64,000 nt of DNA from NCBI RefSeq assembly GCF_033097505.1, contig NZ_AP028654.1, forward strand, positions 1,446,001 to 1,510,000, read 5' to 3'. The notes under the pieces were generated by a model. That model was not told the origin of the DNA. It searched no databases and saw nothing but the letters and a program-made list of their open reading frames with translations. Below are positions 55,160 to 64,000 of this stretch, one piece after another. Source of the stretch: Helicovermis profundi (GTDB lineage: Bacteria; Bacillota; Clostridia; Peptostreptococcales; Acidaminobacteraceae). The stretch's first letter is position 1. Every line of letters starts with the position of its first letter. A program made the translations under genes and the position numbers.

Positions 55160-56179
55160 ATGAAAAATATTAAATTTATAATTTTAGTATTAGTATTAAG
55201 TGTATCCCTATTAGGGTGTAATCCGCTTGACTCATTTAATAAAGCAGTTGATTCAAATGATAGTAAAACTCTTATAGTAATAGTTTCAAAAGGCGCAAGT
55301 ACAAATAAAATTGCAAATATATTAAAAGAAAGGGATTTAATACAAAATGTTACTTCTTTTAAATTGCTTTCAAAAAAATTAAATGCAGACGGAAAAATGC
55401 AGGCTGGTAAGTATAAATTATCAAGAAGTATGGATTCTTCTGAGATTATTGAAAAAATGGTAAACGGTGATGTTTTTATAGAAACCGTTAGATTTACAAT
55501 ACCTGAAGGTTTTAACAATAAACAAATAATTCAGGAATTGGTTAAAGATAATCTTATTGATGAAGAAAGATTTATTGATGTATTAAAGAACTATGATTTT
55601 AAGTATAAGTTTTTAGAAGGCATAAATAGAAAATATATGTTAGAAGGATTTTTATTTCCTGATACTTATGAAGTGAAAGTAGGTGCATCAGAAGTAGAAA
55701 TTATTAATATAATGCTTTCAAAATTTGATAAAGTTTTTAAAAAAGAATACTATAAGCAAATTGAAAAAAGAAATATGAGTGTTAATCAAATTGTTACATT
55801 AGCTTCTATTATTGAAAGAGAGGCTAAGTTAAATGAAGAAAAGAAAGAGATTTCTGGTATATTTTATAATCGTCTTAAAAAAGGAATGAAACTTCAGTCT
55901 TGCGCAACTATTCAATATGCGCTTGGAGAGGTAAAACCTGTATTATATGATAAAGATTTAGAAATCGACTCTCCCTTTAATACTTATAAAAATGTTGGTC
56001 TACCACCTTCTCCAATTGCTTCTGCGGGAGTTGATTCCATTGAAGCTGCGATTTATCCTTTGGATACAAAAAATTTATACTTTAATACGTCAAATTTAGG
56101 TGATGGATCACATTATTTTTCAAAAACATATAAAGAGCATTTAAAAAATATAAAGAAATCGAAGGTGAACAGTAATTGA
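55160..56179 (+). CDS. mltG: endolytic transglycosylase MltG
   Basis: Cleaves nascent peptidoglycan strands, setting glycan length. YceG domain with the catalytic Glu in LASIIEREAKLNEEKKEISGIFYNRL and the C-terminal LPPSPIASAGVDSIEAAIYP and GDGSHYFSKTYKEH. Unusual: the N terminus is a lipoprotein signal with LLGC (C20) instead of the usual uncleaved membrane helix. 339 residues. ATG after GGAGGTGC. Its stop overlaps the start of trmR. Confidence 0.93.
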   Translation: MKNIKFIILVLVLSVSLLGCNPLDSFNKAVDSNDSKTLIVIVSKGASTNKIANILKERDLIQNVTSFKLLSKKLNADGKMQAGKYKLSRSMDSSEIIEKMVNGDVFIETVRFTIPEGFNNKQIIQELVKDNLIDEERFIDVLKNYDFKYKFLEGINRKYMLEGFLFPDTYEVKVGASEVEIINIMLSKFDKVFKKEYYKQIEKRNMSVNQIVTLASIIEREAKLNEEKKEISGIFYNRLKKGMKLQSCATIQYALGEVKPVLYDKDLEIDSPFNTYKNVGLPPSPIASAGVDSIEAAIYPLDTKNLYFNTSNLGDGSHYFSKTYKEHLKNIKKSKVNSN

Positions 56180-56850
56180 GTTTAATTAAAAGCGAAATTG
56201 TAAATCCTGTTATTGAAGAATATGTTAGAAGTTTAATACCTAAAAGAAATGATTATTATGAAAATTTACATGTTTTCGCAAAAGAGAATGGTGTCCCAAT
56301 AGTGCAGCCTGAAGTTGCTACTTTTTTAGAAGTGATAATTAAATCTTCGAATATTAAAAAAGTTCTTGAGATTGGAACAGCTATTGGCTACTCAACGTCT
56401 TTAATAGCCGATGCAATTGATGATTCTCATGGTAAAGTTGTTTCAATTGAAGTAAACGAAGAAACATATAAATTGGCAAAGAACAATATAGAAAATCAAG
56501 ATTTTAATTGCCCTATTGAATTGAAATTTGGTGATGCTAGAGATGTTTTAAGTAAAATAGATGATAAATTCGATATGATATTTATTGATGCAGCTAAAGG
56601 ACATTATAAACATTTTTTTGATTTATGTTATGATAAGCTAAAAAATAAGGGAATTGTTATATCTGATAATGTTCTTTATAAAGGAATGATAGCATCGGAT
56701 AAATATGTTATAAGAAGAAAAAAAACAATTGTAAAAAGGATGAGGAATTATCTTGAATATATAACATCACAAAAGAACCTTAAAACAACTATTATGCCCT
56801 TTGGTGATGGTGTAGCAGTGACTTATAAAATGGAGGACGAAAATGAATAA
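56176..56850 (+). CDS. trmR: O-methyltransferase, probably tRNA methyltransferase TrmR
   Basis: SAM-dependent methyltransferase of the caffeoyl-CoA type. SAM motif VLEIGTAIGYSTSLIA and metal site FIDAAKGHYKHFFD. In B. subtilis the gene in this position (yrrM) methylates 5-hydroxyuridine of tRNA; the U32 peptidase-like TrhP next door makes that hydroxyl group, so the two form a pathway. TTG start 56176, overlapping the mltG stop, with GAAGGTG upstream. 224 residues. Confidence 0.88.
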   Translation: MSLIKSEIVNPVIEEYVRSLIPKRNDYYENLHVFAKENGVPIVQPEVATFLEVIIKSSNIKKVLEIGTAIGYSTSLIADAIDDSHGKVVSIEVNEETYKLAKNNIENQDFNCPIELKFGDARDVLSKIDDKFDMIFIDAAKGHYKHFFDLCYDKLKNKGIVISDNVLYKGMIASDKYVIRRKKTIVKRMRNYLEYITSQKNLKTTIMPFGDGVAVTYKMEDENE

Positions 56851-58084
56851 AGTAGAACTTTTAGCTCCTGCTGGAGATTTACAGAAGCTAAAATTTGCAT
56901 TAACATATGGTGCTGATGCTGTTTATATTGGCGGTCAAATTTTTGGTTTAAGATCAAGTGCTAAGAATTTTACTTTTGATGAGATGAGTCAAGGAATTGC
57001 GTTTGCGCATAATCTTGATAAAAAAGTTTATTTGGTACTTAATATTATTCCCCATAATGATGATTTTAAATTACTCGATGAATATCTAAATGAAATAAAA
57101 AAACTTGATATTGATGCATTAATTTTATCTGATCCCGGCACTCTTATGTATGTAAAAGAGTATTTACCGGAGAAAGAGATACATTTAAGTACTCAGGCTA
57201 ACAACACTAATTATTTAAGTGCTAAGTTTTGGCATAATCAAGGTATAAAAAGAGTTATAATTGCTAGAGAACTTTCTTTTAATGAGATAAAAGAGATTAG
57301 AGATAATACACCTGATTCTTTAGAAATTGAAGCCTTTGTTCACGGGGCAATGTGTATTTCATATTCTGGTAGGTGTTTACTTAGTAACTACATGACTGGA
57401 CGTGATGCAAATAAAGGTGAATGCGCACAAGCTTGTAGATGGAAATATAAACTTGTTGAAGAAAAGAGACCTGATGAATATTATCCAGTAGTTGAAGACG
57501 AAAGTGGAACATTCTTCTTTAATTCAAAAGATTTATGTATGATTGAACATATACCTGATTTAATCGAATCTGGTCTTTCAAGTCTAAAAATAGAAGGAAG
57601 AATGAAGAGTCTTTATTATGTTGCTAATATTATTAGAGTATATAGAGAAGCTATTGATAAATATTATAAAAGTAAAGAAAAATTTAAATATGACCAAAAT
57701 TGGCTAGATGAAATAAAAAAAGCATCACATAGAAAATTTACTACAGGTTTTTACTTAAAAAAGCCTGATGAAAATGATCAACTTTATTCAAGTAGTTCTT
57801 ATATAAGAGAATATGATTTTTGTGGTATAGTAAAAGATTATGACGTAAATAGTAAATACGCATTAGTCGAGCAAAGAAACAGAATGTTTATTGGGGATAA
57901 AATTGAAATAATAGGACCAAATTATTTTTATCACGAGCAATTAATTACAGAAATGTACGACAAAAATGATAAGCCTATAGAAGTTGCACCTCATGCACAA
58001 GAAATAATTAAAATTAAGATAGATGTTCCAGTGAATGAATTTTATATTTTAAGAAAGGAAAAGGTGGAAAACGTTGGAAAATAG
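56843..58084 (+). CDS. trhP: U32 family protein, probably tRNA hydroxylase TrhP
   Basis: Contains the U32 signature [22 protein letters not shown] and four cysteines ([17 protein letters not shown]) typical of the Fe-S-bearing RNA hydroxylases TrhP/RlhA. N-terminal TIM-barrel start [27 protein letters not shown]. 413 residues. Overlaps trmR by 8 bases; the udk start overlaps its end. Family is certain; the specific tRNA role is inferred from B. subtilis YrrO and context. Confidence 0.9.
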   Translation: MNKVELLAPAGDLQKLKFALTYGADAVYIGGQIFGLRSSAKNFTFDEMSQGIAFAHNLDKKVYLVLNIIPHNDDFKLLDEYLNEIKKLDIDALILSDPGTLMYVKEYLPEKEIHLSTQANNTNYLSAKFWHNQGIKRVIIARELSFNEIKEIRDNTPDSLEIEAFVHGAMCISYSGRCLLSNYMTGRDANKGECAQACRWKYKLVEEKRPDEYYPVVEDESGTFFFNSKDLCMIEHIPDLIESGLSSLKIEGRMKSLYYVANIIRVYREAIDKYYKSKEKFKYDQNWLDEIKKASHRKFTTGFYLKKPDENDQLYSSSSYIREYDFCGIVKDYDVNSKYALVEQRNRMFIGDKIEIIGPNYFYHEQLITEMYDKNDKPIEVAPHAQEIIKIKIDVPVNEFYILRKEKVENVGK

Positions 58085-58706
58085 GCCGATATTAATAGGA
58101 ATTTGCGGCGGTACAGGTTCTGGTAAAACTACAGTTGCTAAATCAATATTCAAATCTTTACCTGAAAAAAATATTGCAATTATTGAACAAGATGCATATT
58201 ATAGGGATCAAAGTTATTTAGAACTTGAAGAAAGAGTGAAAACTAACTACGATCATCCTCTTGCTTTTGACACGGATTTACTTATTGAACAATTAACTGA
58301 TTTACTAAAGGGAAAAGAAATAGAAAAACCTAATTATAATTTTTCTACTCATACTAGAGAGACTGTAACTACAAATGTAAAACCGAAAGATATAATTATA
58401 CTCGAAGGTATTATGATATTAGAAGATCAAAGACTAAGAGATTTGATGGATATTAAAATTTTTGTAGATACAGATGCTGATGTTAGAGTTATAAGGCGTA
58501 TAACAAGAGATATCAAAGAGAGAGGAAGAACTCTTGAATCGGTAATAGGTCAGTATCTTAACACTGTAAAGCCGGCACACGAACTATTTATTGAGCCAAC
58601 AAAAAAATTTGCAGATATAATTATACCAGAGGGTGGATATAATAAAGTTGCAATAGATATATTAACAGCTAAAGTTAAAAATGTAATTTCAGAAAAATAT
58701 AAGTAA
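58074..58706 (+). CDS. udk: uridine kinase
   Basis: Phosphorylates uridine and cytidine in pyrimidine salvage. P-loop [12 protein letters not shown], then [30 protein letters not shown], and [24 protein letters not shown]. 210 residues. TTG start 58074 inside the end of trhP, with AAAGGTGG upstream. Last gene of the long alaS-to-udk cluster. Confidence 0.95.
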   Translation: MENRPILIGICGGTGSGKTTVAKSIFKSLPEKNIAIIEQDAYYRDQSYLELEERVKTNYDHPLAFDTDLLIEQLTDLLKGKEIEKPNYNFSTHTRETVTTNVKPKDIIILEGIMILEDQRLRDLMDIKIFVDTDADVRVIRRITRDIKERGRTLESVIGQYLNTVKPAHELFIEPTKKFADIIIPEGGYNKVAIDILTAKVKNVISEKYK

Positions 58707-58715
58707 TTAATAGAA

Positions 58716-58767
58716 AAGCTCTAATGTATAAAGGTTTGTATTAAAACTTTTAGATATTAGAGCTCTT
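58716..58767. terminator. convergent terminator
   Basis: AGCTCTAAT/ATTAGAGCT stem; minus-strand tail is TTTTC. The stem includes the stop codon of the minus-strand gene. Confidence 0.7.
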
Positions 58768-59926
58768 TAGTTTCATAGCTTTTTAGTGTAAGAAATAAGC
58801 TTTTAAATCCCTTCCACCAGTTAGGATCCTCAGCATAGATACTATTTAGCCAAAGAAAAGGGTCGACCCCGTAAGGCCTAGTTTTTAACCTAGAATTTAT
58901 GGTCTGACATGCTATTTTAGTAGAATCTTCAATATCTGTATTATACCTTTCCCAGCTAATGAAAACGTTGTAAGGATTATTTGCAATCCTTTTAGCATAT
59001 TTATTTGTTTTTGGAACAAAACCTTGTTCTTGACCAGTTAAAGCAAACAAAAGGTATGGATTTATATTATAATCTTTTGATATATTAATAATTGTTGAAA
59101 AGTAAGGTTCATTTATTAGGTATGAATTTCTTTTTACTAAATATTTCTTTAGTGATGATTCATTGATTATTTGATATTTAAGAAAATTTGGTATTCCAGG
59201 TTTAATCTTAGAATATATAATATTTGATGAATCGACCACTTCTTTTTCATAAGTTTCTTTACTTATATTAAAAATAGAATTCAATTCTAAAAATGATATA
59301 TCATATTTATTTGGATGCTTACTTATACTAGAAAAAATAAATATTGAAGCAAATAAAAATATAATTAAAAGCGTCGGTACTGATAGTTTATTGAATCTAA
59401 TTTTGTTTATAATATAAAGTAGATTGAAATGGAAATTAAATTTTTTATTGAAATATTCATCATTTGTTTCATTGGTGATTCTATGAATATTACTATGTAT
59501 ATTTATATCAGAAGTATCACTAAAAATTTTCTCATTTTGTGAAGTTTGACTTATAAGTATTTTCTTAATTAATTCACTTGTAGGTACAATATTTGTACTT
59601 TTATTAAACCACTTAAGTATCATATTGATTTTTCTTTCTACTGGCAACTCTATATGTAAAAGATAGTTAAAAATAATGTATTGAGTGATTTCGTTATTCT
59701 TGTAGATAAATTCATTTAGAATGCTGTTTTTAATCTTATTCCTAAAAGAATAATCAATTCCAAATAAATTGTTATTTATTATTTTATTTAATTCGGTAGA
59801 TAAAAGATTAATTTTATCATCTTTAGATGCAAAACTATATTGATATTCAATATTTTTCTTGATTTGACTAATTATAGTTTTAGATAAAATAACATTTTTC
59901 TTCAGTTCAATTAAAGCTTCATTCAT
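58757..59926 (-). CDS. membrane protein with glucosaminidase/lysozyme-like domain
   Basis: 389 residues. A cytoplasmic helical part (1-180) is unlike any family I know. One membrane helix lies at about 182-202. The extracellular C terminus contains NINPYLLFALTGQEQGFVP, followed by ANNPYNVFISWERYN and an aromatic end; this is the pattern of glucosaminidase or lytic-transglycosylase-like folds, with Glu300 as candidate catalytic acid. ATG 59926 with TTGGAGG directly upstream. It lies alone between udk and aroE. Wall-cleaving activity is inferred only. Confidence 0.7.
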   Translation of the reverse strand: MNEALIELKKNVILSKTIISQIKKNIEYQYSFASKDDKINLLSTELNKIINNNLFGIDYSFRNKIKNSILNEFIYKNNEITQYIIFNYLLHIELPVERKINMILKWFNKSTNIVPTSELIKKILISQTSQNEKIFSDTSDINIHSNIHRITNETNDEYFNKKFNFHFNLLYIINKIRFNKLSVPTLLIIFLFASIFIFSSISKHPNKYDISFLELNSIFNISKETYEKEVVDSSNIIYSKIKPGIPNFLKYQIINESSLKKYLVKRNSYLINEPYFSTIINISKDYNINPYLLFALTGQEQGFVPKTNKYAKRIANNPYNVFISWERYNTDIEDSTKIACQTINSRLKTRPYGVDPFLWLNSIYAEDPNWWKGFKSLFLTLKSYETKEL

Positions 59927-60030
59927 TTTATCCTCCAATTTACTTTACTATTAACATTATATATGAAAATTAGAGAATTTAAAATATAATGAACATTAAA
60001 AATAAAAAATTACACATATAAATGTCTTGA

Positions 60031-60059
60031 TTGAACTAGGTAAAATATGTTAATATATT
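60031..60059 (+). promoter_or_regulatory. promoter of aroE
   Basis: -35 TTGAAC (60031-60036), 17-base spacer, -10 TATATT (60054-60059). Confidence 0.6.
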
Positions 60060-60075
60060 ATGAGGTGTTTTTTTT

Positions 60076-60921
60076 ATGGATTCAAAAACGGAAATGATTT
60101 CACTACTTGGTCATCCAGTGTCACATAGTTTCTCGCCAATTATTCATAATAAAATTTTGGCTGAATACAGTATTAATGCTTTTTACAATGCACTTGATAT
60201 ATTACCATCTGATTTGAACGTAGCAATTATGGGTTTGAAAGCTTGCAATATTAAAGGAATGAATGTAACTATACCTCATAAGGAAAAAATCGTTAAATTA
60301 TTAGATTGTGTTTCTGAGGAAGCAAGTAAAATTGGCTCAGTGAATACTATAGTGAATGAATCGGGTAAGCTTAAAGGATATAACACTGATTATATAGGTT
60401 TTATAAATTCTCTTATTATTAATAATATTGAATATAAAAAGAAAAAAGTTGCTCTTCTTGGTTACGGAGGAGCGGCAACTGCTATATTATATGCTTTAAA
60501 CGAAAACTTATGTGATTGCCATATATTTGTTAGAAATATTGAAAAGACAAAATCTAAAATTGATCAATTAAAATATGAGTTGTTTACTGGTGTAAATATT
60601 AAGCCTTTAGAAGAATTCGATTTAACAGCATATTCTTATGATATTGTAATTAATTCTACTCCATTAGGTATGGGAGAGTTGATTGATATATCTCCAGTTT
60701 CATTAAAAAATGCTAATGTAAATTGTCAAGTTGTCGATATTATATATAATCCAAGTGAGACAAAATTTTTAAAAGAGGCTAAAAAATACAATTTGAAATA
60801 TATTAATGGAATCGATATGCTAATAGAACAAGCGCTTGAATCTTTTTTTATGTGGACAGGTATTAGAGCAGATAGAAATGTTGTTATATTGGAATTAAAA
60901 AAATTAAATATTTTATTTTAG
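60076..60921 (+). CDS. aroE: shikimate dehydrogenase
   Basis: NADPH-dependent reduction of dehydroshikimate in aromatic amino-acid synthesis. LLGHPVSHSFSPIIHN (substrate serines), MNVTIPHKEKI (catalytic Lys), GYNTDYIGF (Asp), and the Rossmann motif LLGYGGAATAI. 281 residues. ATG with GAGGTG. No other aro genes are adjacent. Confidence 0.95.
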   Translation: MDSKTEMISLLGHPVSHSFSPIIHNKILAEYSINAFYNALDILPSDLNVAIMGLKACNIKGMNVTIPHKEKIVKLLDCVSEEASKIGSVNTIVNESGKLKGYNTDYIGFINSLIINNIEYKKKKVALLGYGGAATAILYALNENLCDCHIFVRNIEKTKSKIDQLKYELFTGVNIKPLEEFDLTAYSYDIVINSTPLGMGELIDISPVSLKNANVNCQVVDIIYNPSETKFLKEAKKYNLKYINGIDMLIEQALESFFMWTGIRADRNVVILELKKLNILF

Positions 60922-60981
60922 ATCAAGTGATGTATTATTTTAAATGGACGCCTATATAATACTGATGAAGTGGCGTAACCG

Positions 60982-61008
60982 ACTAATCGTAATTGATTAG
61001 TTTTTTTT
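60982..61008 (+). terminator. terminator between aroE and pilB
   Basis: ACTAATC/GATTAGT stem, six-base loop, eight T. Confidence 0.88.
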
Positions 61009-61134
61009 GTTTTATTTTAATTAATTAATACATATAATATTTTGGTTAAACCTTATAGAAATGAAAATGCGGATTTTAAATATATTAAAATATATTTTAA
61101 TTTAGCTTTATTATTAAATGAGAGTGGTGAAAGC

Positions 61135-62832
61135 ATGGCTTTAAATAAAATTGCACATATTAGACTAGGCGATTTATTAGTTAAGGATGGGAAAATAACT
61201 TCCGAACAATTACAAGTAGCACTTCAGGTGCAAAAGGAAAAAAAATCTAAACTTGGTAATGTCCTTATAGAATTAAAATATGTAACTAATAATGATATTC
61301 TTGAAGTTCTTGAACTTCAACTTGGAATACCAAGGTTGGATTTAGAAAGATATATTGTGGACCCAGAAGTTCCTAAAATACTATCAGAGGATTTTGCAAG
61401 GAAAAATTTAGTTCTTCCAATTAAAACTGATGGTAATATACTTACAGTTGTTATGGCGGATCCGTTAAATATAATATTGATTAATGATATTGAAATTATA
61501 ACAGGTTATAGGGTGGACCAAAAGGTCGCTCTTGATTCAGAAATTACAAATGCAATTGATAAGTACTTTAGTAAAAATAAAGCAGAAAAAGCAGTTGAAG
61601 AGTTTACTAAAGATTTAGAACTTGGGGATAATAATAGTATTGATAAAGAGATATTAAGGGAAGTAAATAAAGCTCCTGTTGTTAGATTAGTTAATACAAT
61701 TATTCTTCAGGCAGCACAGCAAAATGCGAGTGATATTCATATTGAACCAGAGGAAGACTATTTGCGAATTAGGTTTAGGGTTGATGGTGATTTATCAGAA
61801 ATTATGAGGCCGTCAAATCAGACGCATGGTGCTATTATAACTCGTATAAAAATAATGGCTAAGATGAATATTGCTGAAAGAAGAAAAGCTCAAGACGGAA
61901 GGATAGAAATGGTTGTAAATAACAGGGACTTAGATTTAAGAGTTTCTTCTATACCAACTATTTATGGAGAAAAAATTGTAATCAGAATTTTAGATAGAAG
62001 CACTTTTTTGCGTGATAAAACAGAACTGGGCTTACTAGAAAAGTCTTTTAAAAACTTTAATACATTATTAAAAAATAAAAATGGAATTATTTTAGTTACA
62101 GGTCCGACGGGTTCAGGTAAATCTACAACACTTTATTCAATGTTAAGTGAATTAAACAATGACTCGAAAAATATTCTTACTATTGAAGATCCTGTTGAGT
62201 ACAGAATGAAAGGTATTATTCAATCTCAAGTTAATGCAAAAGCAGGTTTTGATTTTTCAAATGGTTTAAGATCTTTTTTAAGACAAGATCCAGATATTAT
62301 TATGGTTGGTGAAATTAGAGATCATGATACCGCAGAAATTGCTATGAGAGCTGCCATAACAGGCCATTTGGTTATTAGTACTCTTCATACTAATAGTGCA
62401 GTTTCAACAATTTTTAGATTGATAAATATGGGTATAGAACCTTACCTTGTTGCATCTTCTATAAAAGGAATCATAGCACAACTATTAGTTAAAAAAACTT
62501 GCGAAGAATGTAAATTGCCTTACATCCCAGATGAAATTGAAAAAAAAGCATTGGGGATTAGGGATGATGAAAATATAGAATTATATAAAGGTATGGGTTG
62601 CAGTAAGTGCGGTGGAACTGGATTCAAAGGAAGAATTGCTATTTATGAAATAGTTATGATAGACCAGTATGCGAGGAAACTAATTATTAAAGGTGCTTCA
62701 ATAGATGATTTGGAAGATTATGTTAGAAAAAGTGGCAATGATAGTATTCAAGATAATTGTAGACAACTAGTTCTTAATGGCGTTACGACTTTTGGAGAAT
62801 TTATGAAAATTACTCATTCGTTTGAGGAATAA
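61135..62832 (+). CDS. pilB: type IV pilus extension ATPase PilB
   Basis: Hexameric ATPase that drives pilus assembly. Residues 5-150 form the MshEN/GSPII_E N-terminal domain (RLGDLLVKDGKITSEQLQVAL), a domain that in MshE binds c-di-GMP. Catalytic domain: Walker A GPTGSGKST (323-331), Walker B DPDIIMVGEIRD, and the zinc-binding cysteines CEECKLPY and CSKCGGTGFKGR. Start ATG 61135 with GTGGTGAAAG upstream; an open frame from 61042 adds 31 unsupported residues. 565 residues. First of a pilB-pilT-pilC operon. Confidence 0.94.
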   Translation: MALNKIAHIRLGDLLVKDGKITSEQLQVALQVQKEKKSKLGNVLIELKYVTNNDILEVLELQLGIPRLDLERYIVDPEVPKILSEDFARKNLVLPIKTDGNILTVVMADPLNIILINDIEIITGYRVDQKVALDSEITNAIDKYFSKNKAEKAVEEFTKDLELGDNNSIDKEILREVNKAPVVRLVNTIILQAAQQNASDIHIEPEEDYLRIRFRVDGDLSEIMRPSNQTHGAIITRIKIMAKMNIAERRKAQDGRIEMVVNNRDLDLRVSSIPTIYGEKIVIRILDRSTFLRDKTELGLLEKSFKNFNTLLKNKNGIILVTGPTGSGKSTTLYSMLSELNNDSKNILTIEDPVEYRMKGIIQSQVNAKAGFDFSNGLRSFLRQDPDIIMVGEIRDHDTAEIAMRAAITGHLVISTLHTNSAVSTIFRLINMGIEPYLVASSIKGIIAQLLVKKTCEECKLPYIPDEIEKKALGIRDDENIELYKGMGCSKCGGTGFKGRIAIYEIVMIDQYARKLIIKGASIDDLEDYVRKSGNDSIQDNCRQLVLNGVTTFGEFMKITHSFEE

Positions 62833-62842
62833 GGGTGGATAT

Positions 62843-63895
62843 ATGGATATTAAAGATTTATTAGGAGTTGCTTTGGAGTATAAGGCATCGGATATACATT
62901 TTACTGTTGGAATTCCTCCTGTATTTAGAATAGATGGAAAATTAATTAGACTAAAGGATATTGGTCGAATTATGCCTGACGACACAAAACAAATAGCTGA
63001 TCAGTTATTCGATGATTATACTAGGAAGGTCTTTGAAGAAAATGGGGAAGTCGATTTTTCACATTCAATTATTGGAATAGGAAGATTTAGAGTTAATATA
63101 TTTAAGCAAAGAGGGAGTATTAGTTTAGCTCTAAGAGCAGTTCCTCTTGAAGTTCCTACTACTGAAGATCTTAAACTCCCTGATATTATAAATAAATTAG
63201 CTGATAATAGAAGAGGATTGGTTTTAGTTACAGGACCAACAGGATCTGGTAAATCAACTACACTCGCTGCTATGCTAAATCATATTAATCAAACAAGAGG
63301 TGAACACATTCTAACACTTGAAGACCCTATTGAATATTTGCATAGACATGGGAAAAGTATTGTAAATCAAAGAGAAATACATCATGATTCAAAATCATAT
63401 GCAAACGCTTTAAGAGCAGCTTTAAGACAAGATCCGGATGTTATTTTAATAGGTGAGATGAGAGACCTTGAAACTATTTCAATTGCAGTTACTGCAGCTG
63501 AAACAGGTCACTTAGTTTTTTCTTCACTTCATACAATTGGTGCGGTAAGTACGATTGACAGAATAATCGATGTTTTTCCACCAAACCAACAGCAACAGAT
63601 TAAAGTTCAACTTGCTTCTGTTCTTCAAGGAGTTGTATCACAGCAACTTATAAAACGTTTAGATGAAAAAGGTAGGGTTGCAGCTATTGAAGTAATGATT
63701 GCAAATGCAGCTGTAAGAAATCATATTCGTGAAGGAAAAGCACATATGATAATGAATAGTATACAAACAGGAAGAAAAGATGGGATGATTTCTATGGATA
63801 CTTATCTTTCAGAGTTATATAAAAAGAAGCAAATTTCTTACGATGAAGCACTTTCTCATAGCATTGATAAAGATATGCTAATGAGGTTAATATAG
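62843..63895 (+). CDS. pilT: type IV pilus retraction ATPase PilT
   Basis: Powers pilus retraction and twitching. KASDIHFTVG at the N terminus, Walker A GPTGSGKST (131-139), EDPIEYLH, and DPDVILIGEMRDLETI (Walker B). 350 residues, PilT norm. ATG 62843 with AGGGTGG upstream, ten bases behind pilB. A PilT is needed for motile pili rather than only a secretion pseudopilus. Confidence 0.95.
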   Translation: MDIKDLLGVALEYKASDIHFTVGIPPVFRIDGKLIRLKDIGRIMPDDTKQIADQLFDDYTRKVFEENGEVDFSHSIIGIGRFRVNIFKQRGSISLALRAVPLEVPTTEDLKLPDIINKLADNRRGLVLVTGPTGSGKSTTLAAMLNHINQTRGEHILTLEDPIEYLHRHGKSIVNQREIHHDSKSYANALRAALRQDPDVILIGEMRDLETISIAVTAAETGHLVFSSLHTIGAVSTIDRIIDVFPPNQQQQIKVQLASVLQGVVSQQLIKRLDEKGRVAAIEVMIANAAVRNHIREGKAHMIMNSIQTGRKDGMISMDTYLSELYKKKQISYDEALSHSIDKDMLMRLI

Positions 63896-63926
63896 AAAAA
63901 AGTTATACAAATAAGCGGGTGATTTG

Positions 63927-64000
63927 TTGTCAAAATATCATTATTCAGGAAAAACTAAACAAGGTCAAAATGTTAAGGGAACAATGGATGCTGAGTCAAG
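63927..64000 (+). CDS. pilC: type IV pilus inner-membrane protein PilC, 5' end only
   Basis: TTG start with GCGGGTG five bases upstream; reads MSKYHYSGKTKQGQNVKGTMDAES to the window edge. This YxYSGKTxxGxxVKGxxxA pattern is the PilC/GspF N terminus, and the position after pilT supports it. Confidence 0.8.
   Translation, partial: MSKYHYSGKTKQGQNVKGTMDAES

Noticed and set aside
60940-60982. CTGATGA sequence resembling a hammerhead ribozyme or fluoride riboswitch core
   Set aside because: The matching GAAA box and required stems are missing; only a normal terminator follows.

Overview
The window is AT-rich DNA from a Gram-positive, low-GC, probably anaerobic bacterium (Firmicutes, most likely Clostridia or Tissierellia). 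The evidence is strong GGAGG-type ribosome binding sites, frequent TTG and GTG starts, a T-box leader on asnS, RNase J and RNase Y, the alaS-ireB-ruvX-DUF1292 gene order, and a histidine-to-glutamate degradation route through formimino-THF. I cannot name the species. No rRNA, tRNA, prophage, complete IS element or CRISPR array was seen.

Layout. 1-11 kb: aconitase (cut by the left edge) with a palindromic operator, a candidate C-rich-loop small RNA, guanine deaminase, CstA transporter, GreA, glutaminase, an XRE-cupin regulator, a lipoprotein and an aldehyde dehydrogenase. 11-15 kb: a membrane diguanylate cyclase, the T-box-controlled asnS and a patatin-like lipase. 15-21 kb: MgtC-like protein, histidine-degradation genes ftcD-hutI-fchA, and two tandem DegV proteins. 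21-30 kb: an atypical glutamine synthetase, fabI, a RluA-type pseudouridine synthase, an NdpA-like protein, 6S RNA, a MocR regulator, and a bactofilin/M23 peptidase pair. 30-44 kb: a 1,787-residue pseudokinase-ATPase-TPR-GAF-GGDEF protein, YgiQ, hutH, a lone CheW, an M18 aminopeptidase and RNase Y. 44-46 kb: a TPR/membrane protein and two tandem c-di-GMP-I riboswitches. 46-59 kb: a housekeeping block of iscR-iscS-iscU-mnmA-alaS-ireB-ruvX-DUF1292-fur-rnj-mltG-trmR-trhP-udk. 59-64 kb: aroE and the start of a type IV pilus operon (pilB, pilT, pilC).

How it fits together. HutH, HutI, FtcD and FchA (urocanase is not in the window), glutaminase, glutamine synthetase and CstA suggest amino-acid fermentation centred on glutamate. 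Two GGDEF proteins, two c-di-GMP riboswitch aptamers and a pilus motor operon in one window suggest a c-di-GMP-controlled surface lifestyle.

The most unusual signals are: (1) a 138-140 bp repeat with two long hairpins, present five times, always bounded by TTTAT and placed between genes or inside leaders; (2) two c-di-GMP-I aptamers separated by a terminator-like hairpin with no normal ORF behind them; (3) a candidate small RNA divergent from aconitase with three CUCCCC motifs in loops; (4) the giant degenerate-kinase/GGDEF protein; (5) an RNase Y gene with no properly spaced canonical start codon. All calls come from reading the sequence; no database search or folding program was run.
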